Below, piece after piece: positions 1 to 4,743 of a DNA stretch of 6,485 bases. The stretch comes from Micrococcales bacterium. Its GTDB lineage: Bacteria; Actinomycetota; Actinomycetes; Actinomycetales; Dermatophilaceae. Numbering within the stretch: position 1 is the first letter of the stretch; each line of letters opens with the position of its first letter. The stretch covers positions 1 to 6,485 of the forward strand of contig PMJN01000110.1 of assembly GCA_003157445.1 (NCBI GenBank), written 5' to 3'. The translations under genes were made by a program, and so were the position numbers. The notes under the pieces were generated by a model. It was not told the origin of the DNA. It saw only the letters and a program-made list of their open reading frames with translations, and ran no database searches.

Positions 1-1
1 T

Positions 2-355
2 TTCGGATTCGTCTGCTTCGCGGGGTTCCTGGCAATCCTGGGCCAAGGGCTCTATCTGGTGGCGTTGGTGTGCGCGTACGTCATCGCGACGCTCGTGGCT
101 TTCGTGCTCTACCGATTTGTGGTTTTTCGGGTTCGTGGTCACGTGCTGGCAGACCTGTGGCGGTTTCTGACTGTCTATATTTCGCAGTTGGCTGTCAACT
201 TCGTGCTGCTGTTCGTGCTGGTCAGCATCGTTCATATGCGGCCGGTTCTCCTTGCGCAGGTCCTGATCATGTTCGTGACCACGGTGATCAGTTGGACGGG
301 GCACAAGTACTTCTCGTTCCGGCGCACTGGGTCGCCTGAGGATCTTCACCGGTGA
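2..355 (+). CDS. GtrA-family polytopic membrane protein (5' end cut off by window)
   Basis: The frame is open from base 2 to a TGA at 353-355, giving 117 visible residues; the true start lies left of the window. The protein is very hydrophobic. It shows the end of one membrane segment (about residues 1-14) and three more at roughly 18-40, 55-77 and 80-98, matching the four-helix GtrA fold. After the second helix comes the typical short basic element with FVLYRFVVFR, and the C-terminus ends in HKYFSFRR, another family hallmark. GtrA proteins (named from serotype-converting phages) are thought to flip polyprenyl-phosphate-linked sugars across the cytoplasmic membrane. Only about 10-20 N-terminal residues should be missing. 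Its stop overlaps the start of the next glycosyltransferase by four bases, so the two are probably co-translated. The GtrB-type partner is encoded two genes downstream. The family call is firm; the transported sugar is unknown. Confidence 0.88.
   Translation, partial: FGFVCFAGFLAILGQGLYLVALVCAYVIATLVAFVLYRFVVFRVRGHVLADLWRFLTVYISQLAVNFVLLFVLVSIVHMRPVLLAQVLIMFVTTVISWTGHKYFSFRRTGSPEDLHR
338..342 (+). promoter_or_regulatory. Ribosome binding site for the first glycosyltransferase
   Basis: GAGGA lies nine bases upstream of the GTG at 352, inside the last codons of the GtrA-family gene. It supports GTG 352 as the start although that codon overlaps the preceding stop. Confidence 0.6.
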
Positions 356-1206
356 GCCCCGACGTGACTCCGCGCGTATCGGTGGTGGTGCCGTCCTATA
401 ACAACGCCAGCTTCATCGAGGCGACTATGGACTCGATCCTGGCTCAGAGCTTCCAGGAATTTGAGCTCGTGGTGGCCGACCACTCCAGCACCGACGGCAC
501 GTGGGAGCGACTGCAGCGCTACCGCAGCGATCCACGGGTGAGACTGCTGAGGACAGAGACCGGGGGAGGCGCACCCCAAAACTGGGGGCGGGTCACGGCA
601 GCGGCCCACGGTGAGCTGTTGAAGCTGGTCTGCGGGGACGACGTCATCTATCCGGACTGCCTTCGGATTCAGGTCGAGGCGATGGACGCCAACCCTTCGG
701 TCGTGTTGGTGGCTGCCCAGCGCGACCTCATCGACGCCCGTGGCGACATCTTGTTATCTCGCCGAGGCCTTGGCGGGCTTAGCGGGAAGGTGTCCGGCAG
801 GATGGCGGCGCGCCGTGCGGTCGTGTCCGGGTCCAATATCTTCGGCGAGCCGGCCTGCGTCCTGATCCGGCACCAGGCACTGCGGGACGCTGGCGGATGG
901 GACGGCAGCCACCCTTACGTGATCGACGAGGCCACCTATGTCAATGTTCTGCTGGGCGGCGACTTCCTGGGGCTCGACACGGCATTGGCCGCCTTTCGGC
1001 TCAGCAGTTCGCAGTGGAGCGTCCATCTGGCCCGCGCGCAGTCTGAGCAGGTCATCGCCTTCCATCATCGCTTGGCCGCCGACGCGTCCGGGCTGCTGAG
1101 CTGGATGGACCTGGTCCGCGGTGACGCTCGGGCGCGGGGGATGGCCTACGCCCGCCGGCTGGCTTACCTGTGGCTTGGGCGTCGGATGCACGCTCGGACA
1201 ACATGA
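352..1206 (+). CDS. Family 2 (GT-A fold) glycosyltransferase, soluble
   Basis: This 284-residue protein has the standard GT2 layout. A first beta strand with VSVVVPSYNN (residues 9-18) is followed by the nucleotide-binding loop ADHSSTDGTW (42-51). CGDD (94-97) sits where the metal-binding DXD motif is expected. The acceptor-side region has GEPACVLIRHQALRDAGGWD (165-184), and IDEATY (191-196) probably carries the catalytic base. No membrane segment is visible, so it should act at the inner face of the membrane, adding a sugar from a nucleotide donor to a lipid-linked or surface glycan. The loop reads DHSSTDGT rather than the commoner DDGSTDGT, but the first Asp is kept. The start is GTG 352, in a GTGA overlap with the upstream gene and behind a good Shine-Dalgarno sequence. 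A TTA codon (754-756) is unusual for this GC-rich gene. Donor and acceptor cannot be inferred. Confidence 0.87.
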   Translation: MSPDVTPRVSVVVPSYNNASFIEATMDSILAQSFQEFELVVADHSSTDGTWERLQRYRSDPRVRLLRTETGGGAPQNWGRVTAAAHGELLKLVCGDDVIYPDCLRIQVEAMDANPSVVLVAAQRDLIDARGDILLSRRGLGGLSGKVSGRMAARRAVVSGSNIFGEPACVLIRHQALRDAGGWDGSHPYVIDEATYVNVLLGGDFLGLDTALAAFRLSSSQWSVHLARAQSEQVIAFHHRLAADASGLLSWMDLVRGDARARGMAYARRLAYLWLGRRMHARTT

Positions 1207-1236
1207 GCATGGTGCATTCGCACGCCGGGCCTGCAC

Positions 1237-1242
1237 TAGGCT
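1237..1242 (+). promoter_or_regulatory. Predicted -10 box (TAGGCT) of a leaderless promoter
   Basis: TAGGCT matches the actinobacterial -10 pattern TANNNT and ends six bases before the GTG at 1249. That would place transcription start on the first base of the start codon. The 42-base gap (1207-1248) has no Shine-Dalgarno sequence near the GTG, as expected for leaderless translation. I see no convincing -35 box. It would drive the glycosyltransferase-epimerase-methyltransferase unit separately from the GtrA unit. Confidence 0.6.
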
Positions 1243-1248
1243 TCCATC

Positions 1249-2274
1249 GTGTCTGACTCGATGGCCGTACAGGAACCAAGGCCGCACCGCGTCTCGATCG
1301 TGATCCCCGTCTATCAGGGTGAACACACGCTCAAGGGGCTGGTCCAAGAGATCGCCCTGCTGACCGTGCCGACCCCGACCCCCGCAGGCCACGAGTTCCT
1401 GGTCACCGAGGTGTTACTGGTCAACGACCATGGTCCCGACCGCTCCGACGAGGTGATCCGGGAGCTGGCCGCAGCACATGAGTTCATCCGTCCGGTCTGG
1501 CTCAGCCGCAACTTCGGCCAGCACCCTGCGACGATGGCCGGCATGGCCTCATCCAGCGGGGACTGGATCGTCACCATGGATGAGGATGGTCAGCATGACC
1601 CGGCCAGCATCGGTGACTTCCTGGACGTCGCACTCAAGGAGGGCGCGCAGCTCGTCTACGCCGATCCCGTGAATCGGCCGCCCCACAATGTGCTGCGCAA
1701 CGGCAGCTCGCGACTGGCCAAATGGGTCTTCTCGACCTTCCTGACAGGCAAGAGTGAAGCCACCTTCCAGAGCTACAGGATGGTGCTGGGCGAGATTGGG
1801 CGAAGCGTCGCAGCCTATGCAGGTTCTGGGGTCTATCTCGATGTCGCCATGGGTTGGGTGGCGGGCCCCCCTGCTGCGTGCCCGGTGCGACTGCGTGAAG
1901 AGGGTGGCCGGGCGTCGGGCTACTCCACCAGGGCGCTCTTGTCGCATTTCGTTCACCTGGTGCTTTCCAGCGGCACCCGCGCCTTGCGGATGGTCAGCGC
2001 GCTGGGCGCGCTCTTCGCCGTCGTCGGTATCGGTTATGCGCTCTATCTGCTTGCCGTCCGTATCACTTCCAGCACCACCCCTCAGGGGTGGACCTCCACG
2101 ATGGTTGTGGTGCTGGTCAGTACCGGTGCGATCCTGTTCTCGCTTGGTGTCATCGCGGAGTATCTTGGCGTCGCGGTCAACATGGCGATGGGTAAGCCGC
2201 TATATCTCATCGTCGGCGACCCCAAAGACGGCCCTTTGGGCCGACCGGGACAGAACGGGCATGGCACGTCGTGA
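1249..2274 (+). CDS. GtrB-like polyprenyl-phosphate glycosyltransferase (GT2 with two C-terminal membrane helices)
   Basis: The 341-residue protein begins with a GT2 domain: VSIVIPVYQGE (15-25), VLLVNDHGPDRS (55-66), WLSRNFGQHPATMAGM (84-99) and the metal/nucleotide motif MDEDGQHDP (110-118). FQSYRM (173-178) and REEGGRASGYS (216-226) occupy the positions of the FRLM-type and R..G.S.YS motifs of the DPM1/GtrB/ArnC group. Two hydrophobic helices follow (about 248-271 and 283-308), as in GtrB. Such enzymes move a sugar from a nucleotide donor to undecaprenyl or decaprenyl phosphate on the cytoplasmic face, for later flipping by a GtrA-type protein. The start is GTG 1249, chosen because a -10 box sits six bases upstream; ATG 1261 is an alternative. 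Its stop overlaps the epimerase start (GTGA). It contains one TTA codon (1414-1416). The family is secure; the sugar is unknown. Confidence 0.9.
   Translation: MSDSMAVQEPRPHRVSIVIPVYQGEHTLKGLVQEIALLTVPTPTPAGHEFLVTEVLLVNDHGPDRSDEVIRELAAAHEFIRPVWLSRNFGQHPATMAGMASSSGDWIVTMDEDGQHDPASIGDFLDVALKEGAQLVYADPVNRPPHNVLRNGSSRLAKWVFSTFLTGKSEATFQSYRMVLGEIGRSVAAYAGSGVYLDVAMGWVAGPPAACPVRLREEGGRASGYSTRALLSHFVHLVLSSGTRALRMVSALGALFAVVGIGYALYLLAVRITSSTTPQGWTSTMVVVLVSTGAILFSLGVIAEYLGVAVNMAMGKPLYLIVGDPKDGPLGRPGQNGHGTS
2221..2243 (+). repeat. Two overlapping, mutually exclusive short hairpins near the end of the GtrB-like gene
   Basis: CCCAAAG (2221-2227) pairs with CTTTGGG (2234-2240). In competition, CGGCCC (2229-2234) pairs with GGGCCG (2238-2243). 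Both lie in codons for the GDPKDGPLGR tail, 28-50 bases before the coupled epimerase start. They may affect ribosome movement at the junction or be chance in GC-rich code. Confidence 0.3.
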
Positions 2275-3287
2275 CCTCCGTGGGTCCGACGCCTGCGCTG
2301 ACCTGGGTCATTGGACGTGGAGGCTTACTCGGCCAAAGCCTTGAGAAGGCCATCGGTGATGGGATGGACCACGGCGACTCACGGGCTGCAAGCGGCTCGG
2401 GCGCGCGCACCTGGAGTCCGTCTGAGCCCATCAACTGGTCTGCCCCTGGTGCCGGTGCTGTGGAGCTTCGCCAGCGCGCGGCGGAGTTTATGGACGTTGT
2501 TGGTGACCGGCCGTGGTCAGTGGCCTGGTGCGCCGGCGCGGGGGTCACAGGCTCCTCAGCAGAGGCACTCCAGCTTGAGCTTGTCGCCCTGCGTGAGACC
2601 CTCGCGGGGCTGGCAGCTGCCCCGTCTGCAGGTACGGGGGCCTTTTTCTTTGCGTCATCTGCTGGAGGGATCTACGCCGGCGTGCGGGAGCCGCCCTATG
2701 ACGAGTCCTCCCCAGTGCGCCCCCTTGCGGCATACGGTCAGGCCAAGCTGGACGGCGAGGCGCTGGTGACTGCGTGGAGTCAGCAGACCGGCACGTCCTC
2801 GCTGATCGGGCGCATCGCCAACATCTACGGCCCGGGCCAAAACCTCGCCAAGGCACAGGGCCTGATCTCGCAGATCTGCCGCAGCCAGCTCACCGGCCAG
2901 CCGTTGTCAATCTACGTCTCGCTCGACACCCTGCGTGACTACCTTTTCGCACCAGACTGTGCTCGGCTCATCGTCGAGGGCTTGGGCCGGTTGGCGCAGG
3001 AGCAGTCGGGGACCGGCCCAAAGTCGGTCACCAAGATCATGGCTTCCCAGCGGGCGATCACCATCGGTGCAGTGCTGGGGGAGATGCGGCGCATCTTTAA
3101 GAGCTCCCCGCGCATCGTGCTCGGAGCATCGGCGGTGTCGGCTTTTCAGGCCAGGGACCTGAGCCTCAGATCCCGGGTCTGGCCAGAGCTCGACCGCCGC
3201 AGCCTCACCCCCTTCCCAGTGGGTGTGGCGGCCACAGCAGCGGATCTGCTGCGTAGATTGCAGCACGGGGTAGTTGGTGGGTTGTAA
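2271..3287 (+). CDS. NAD(P)-dependent epimerase/dehydratase-like extended SDR protein
   Basis: The 338-residue protein carries a Rossmann nucleotide-binding loop, VIGRGGLLG (13-21, GxxGxxG spacing). WCAGAG (86-91) marks the strand-4 region, and a strand with FFFASSAGG (125-133) supplies the usual SDR serine. The catalytic pair is YGQAK (Y155, K159). GRIANIYGPGQN (180-191) and LRDYLFAPDCARLI (221-234) match the substrate-binding part of sugar-nucleotide epimerases and dehydratases. It probably changes an NDP-sugar for the GtrB-like enzyme, whose stop codon its GTG start overlaps by four bases. The stretch between strands 1 and 3 (about 30-65) is Gly/Ser/Pro-rich and lacks an obvious acidic residue ending strand 2, so NAD versus NADP cannot be told. 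A TTA codon encodes L19 in the dinucleotide loop. A terminator-like hairpin and T-tract lie inside the gene (2620-2651). Substrate and exact reaction are unknown. Confidence 0.85.
   Translation: MTSVGPTPALTWVIGRGGLLGQSLEKAIGDGMDHGDSRAASGSGARTWSPSEPINWSAPGAGAVELRQRAAEFMDVVGDRPWSVAWCAGAGVTGSSAEALQLELVALRETLAGLAAAPSAGTGAFFFASSAGGIYAGVREPPYDESSPVRPLAAYGQAKLDGEALVTAWSQQTGTSSLIGRIANIYGPGQNLAKAQGLISQICRSQLTGQPLSIYVSLDTLRDYLFAPDCARLIVEGLGRLAQEQSGTGPKSVTKIMASQRAITIGAVLGEMRRIFKSSPRIVLGASAVSAFQARDLSLRSRVWPELDRRSLTPFPVGVAATAADLLRRLQHGVVGGL
2620..2651 (+). other. Intragenic terminator-like hairpin with T-tract
   Basis: CCCCGT (2620-2625) pairs perfectly with ACGGGG (2634-2639) around an 8-base loop. It is followed at once by GCC and TTTTTCTTT (2643-2651). 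This has the form of an intrinsic terminator but lies inside the epimerase gene, where the T-run encodes FFF before the SDR serine. It could cut methyltransferase expression or simply reflect the Phe codons. Confidence 0.35.
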
Positions 3288-3288
3288 T

Positions 3289-3293
3289 GGGAG
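3289..3293 (+). promoter_or_regulatory. Ribosome binding site candidate for methyltransferase start ATG 3303
   Basis: GGGAG lies nine bases before ATG 3303, in the 15-base gap after the epimerase stop. It supports the longer methyltransferase form. Confidence 0.45.
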
Positions 3294-3302
3294 CTCATTC
3301 AC

Positions 3303-3905
3303 ATGGAGGTTGGCTTGAGTACCGATACACCTGACTACGCCGAGCGTCTGCGGAGCAAACAGACCCTCTGGTGGAAGCGTCTGCTTCACGTGCAGGCCCC
3401 GTACCACTGGAACCTGCGCCGCCAGGGTCTGGGGCGGACACTGGACGTCGGCTGTGGAATCGGCCGTAACCTTGGCGTTCTACAGCCGGGCTCGGTAGGG
3501 GTCGACCACAACGCCGAGGCGGTCGGGTTGGCCCGCTCGATGGGTTACCAGGCCTATACCGTCCAGGAGTTCCTGGACGGCGACCTGGCAGTCCCGGCGG
3601 CGTTCGACGGCTTGTTGCTCGCCCACGTGATCGAGCACATGGATCATGAGCAGGCATTGAGCCTGCTTCGTGACTACCTTCCTTTCGTGCGTCCCGGTGG
3701 CCGAGTCTTCTTGGTCTGTCCCCAGGAGCGGGGCTATGCCAGTGACCCCACCCATGTCTGGTTTGCCCACGACACAGACCTGGCCGAGCTGGCCGGGACT
3801 CTCGGCCTTGAGGTGGAGCGCTCATCCAGCTTCCCATTCCCGCGCTGGGCAGGAAAGCTGTTCATCTACAACGAGTTCTGCGTGACGGCACGGGTCCCGC
3901 TCTGA
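3303..3905 (+). CDS. Class I SAM-dependent methyltransferase
   Basis: The 200-residue protein has the small Rossmann-fold methyltransferase core. Motif I is TLDVGCGIGRNL (46-57), the acidic end of strand 2 is GVDHN (66-70), the strand 4 motif is LLLAHVIEHM (104-113), and the post-core loop is VRPGGRVFLVCPQ (129-141). PTHVWFA (149-155) resembles the His-containing segment of related small-molecule and glycan methyltransferases. It is soluble and about the usual length for a single-domain enzyme. Coming 15 bases after the epimerase gene, it is probably the last gene of the glycan unit and may O- or N-methylate a sugar; that target is inference. Two starts are possible: ATG 3303, and TTG 3315 with a stronger GGAGG (3305-3309) five bases before it. 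The TTG form would lose four residues outside the core. Unlike its three upstream neighbours on this strand (back to 352), it has no TTA codon. Confidence 0.88.
   Translation: MEVGLSTDTPDYAERLRSKQTLWWKRLLHVQAPYHWNLRRQGLGRTLDVGCGIGRNLGVLQPGSVGVDHNAEAVGLARSMGYQAYTVQEFLDGDLAVPAAFDGLLLAHVIEHMDHEQALSLLRDYLPFVRPGGRVFLVCPQERGYASDPTHVWFAHDTDLAELAGTLGLEVERSSSFPFPRWAGKLFIYNEFCVTARVPL
3305..3309 (+). promoter_or_regulatory. Strong Shine-Dalgarno inside the methyltransferase N-terminus (alternative start TTG 3315)
   Basis: GGAGG sits five bases before an in-frame TTG at 3315. It is a better match than the site for ATG 3303, so the shorter protein beginning at STDTPDYAE may be the main or only product. 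Confidence 0.4.
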
Positions 3906-3917
3906 GTTTGGCTGCAT

Positions 3918-3956
3918 CCGGAGGCACTGCCCATCCTGACACCTGTTGGCCTCCGG
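3918..3956. terminator. Possible bidirectional terminator between convergent genes
   Basis: CCGGAGGC (3918-3925) and GCCTCCGG (3949-3956) form a perfect 8-bp inverted repeat with a 23-base loop. It fills much of the 73-base gap between the methyltransferase and the convergent TIGR03089 gene. No T-tract follows on either strand, and the loop is long, so this is a U-less candidate only. Confidence 0.4.
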
Positions 3957-3978
3957 CGCGTGTCCGGGTTGCGAGGAC

Positions 3979-4701
3979 TTAGGCCAGGTCGAGCGTGACA
4001 CGTTCGGAAGCCAGCCGCTCGGGATTCGGTTCGGCACGGGCCAGTGAACCGTTGCGGGCCAGGACCACAGACCCGTCGACGGCCCACACGGCGAGGCTGG
4101 CCTCAAGCACCTGGGCCAGGTCGCCGACCAGCCGGACCCGGGTGTTGGCAGGCCAGCCTCGCTGTGGCACAACGCTCATGTACGGGGTGTGGGCCCGCTC
4201 GGTGATCAGCGCCAGATCCTCGGGGGTCGGCTCGCTCAGGGCGACGAACTGATCGCCGTAGGTCGCCAGCTCGCGTGCCTCGTCCATGGCTCCGGCAGGC
4301 ACCGGGCCGGTGTGGGCGCGAGCCAGAGCCGCCAGCGTGACCAAGACGACGTCCGCGGGCTTCGGCTCGAGCGTGGCTACCACGGGGTCATCGCAGATCA
4401 GCAGGTCCGGGGCTCTTTCCCCAGCCAGGTCAACCGAGCCCCCCACCGACCACACCGCTAAGGCCCAGTACAGAGCCCGCCAGTGAGGAGGCAGGGACAG
4501 CCTGACGACCGAGCCGCGACCGAGGTCGTACTCGTCCTGAAGAGCGTTGCCGGCCTTGTTGACCCAGTTGGCCAGTACCTTGCCCGAGAGCTCTACGCGC
4601 TCGCCCAGCGTGGGACCGGGGGTGTCCTCATAGAAGGTGACCCGTGGCCGTGCGGGGTCGGAGCGGAGGATCTCGGCAAGGACTGAGGCTGGGGTTTGCA
4701 C
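3979..4701 (-). CDS. TIGR03089-family protein (AMP-binding-enzyme-like, no catalytic motifs)
   Basis: The 240-residue protein matches my recollection of TIGR03089, an actinobacterial family of unknown function. Its first half resembles the N-terminus of AMP-forming acyl ligases: RVTFYED (20-26), ERVELSGKVLANWVNKAGNAL (34-54) and a block ending ALAVWSVGGSV (80-90). The ligase signature loop (TSGSTGxPKG type), the later adenylation motifs and the C-terminal lid domain are absent, so adenylation seems impossible. A second block, SLAVWAVDGSVVLA (202-215), closely repeats residues 80-93 and may equal the mid-domain segment of full ligases. The protein would then be a ligase fragment with its active site deleted. 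No signal peptide or membrane helix is seen. GTG 4701 is the start, seven bases after a -10 box. There is a TTA codon at L81 and a 13-bp inverted repeat at 4091-4162. The role is unknown. Confidence 0.85.
   Translation of the reverse strand: MQTPASVLAEILRSDPARPRVTFYEDTPGPTLGERVELSGKVLANWVNKAGNALQDEYDLGRGSVVRLSLPPHWRALYWALAVWSVGGSVDLAGERAPDLLICDDPVVATLEPKPADVVLVTLAALARAHTGPVPAGAMDEARELATYGDQFVALSEPTPEDLALITERAHTPYMSVVPQRGWPANTRVRLVGDLAQVLEASLAVWAVDGSVVLARNGSLARAEPNPERLASERVTLDLA
4091..4162. repeat. 13-bp perfect inverted repeat with nested palindromes inside the TIGR03089 gene
   Basis: GCGAGGCTGGCCT (4091-4103) and AGGCCAGCCTCGC (4150-4162) are perfect inverted copies separated by 46 bases. 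The spacer holds three smaller dyads: ACCTGG-G-CCAGGT (4109-4121), GGTCG-C-CGACC (4119-4129) and ACCCGGGT (4136-4143). The region lies over codons for residues about 180-204. Confidence 0.6.
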
Positions 4702-4708
4702 GAACGTG

Positions 4709-4714
4709 AGCCTA
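4709..4714 (-). promoter_or_regulatory. Predicted -10 box (TAGGCT) of a leaderless promoter for the TIGR03089 gene
   Basis: On the minus strand TAGGCT ends seven bases before the GTG at 4701. No Shine-Dalgarno sequence lies between, which suggests a leaderless transcript. The box is identical to that at 1237-1242. No clear -35 box is seen. Confidence 0.55.
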
Positions 4715-4731
4715 CGGGCAGGCGACTGCGC

Positions 4732-4737
4732 CAGACT
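4732..4737 (+). promoter_or_regulatory. Weak -10 candidate (CAGACT) for the DNA glycosylase gene
   Basis: CAGACT differs by one base from the actinobacterial -10 TAGACT and ends six bases before ATG 4744. There is no Shine-Dalgarno sequence there, so a leaderless start is possible. The first-base mismatch and lack of a -35 keep this tentative. Confidence 0.25.
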
Positions 4738-4743
4738 GTACCG

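Noticed and set aside
574..587. CCCCA/TGGGG hairpin in the first glycosyltransferase gene
   Set aside because: It has only 5 bp, lies mid-gene without a T-tract and is easily explained by chance in GC-rich code.
754..1392. Long minus-strand reading frame (212 codons) opposite the two glycosyltransferase genes
   Set aside because: It runs across two convincing genes, has no family motifs, and reads as low-complexity Arg/Pro/Gly-rich sequence typical of the antisense of GC-rich code.
1754..2344. Plus-strand reading frame of 196 codons inside the GtrB-like gene
   Set aside because: It is a frame-shifted shadow, rich in Arg, Ser and Pro, and overlaps the membrane helices of a well-supported gene.
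3295..3837. Minus-strand reading frame of 180 codons opposite the methyltransferase
   Set aside because: The methyltransferase has clear motifs in its own frame; the antisense product is Arg/Pro/Gly-rich with no recognisable domain.
4696..4743. N-terminal extension of the DNA glycosylase from TTG 4696
   Set aside because: GAGG seven bases upstream is tempting, but the added 16 residues look unlike the family and the start would touch the divergent gene's GTG. ATG 4744 gives the expected N-terminus.
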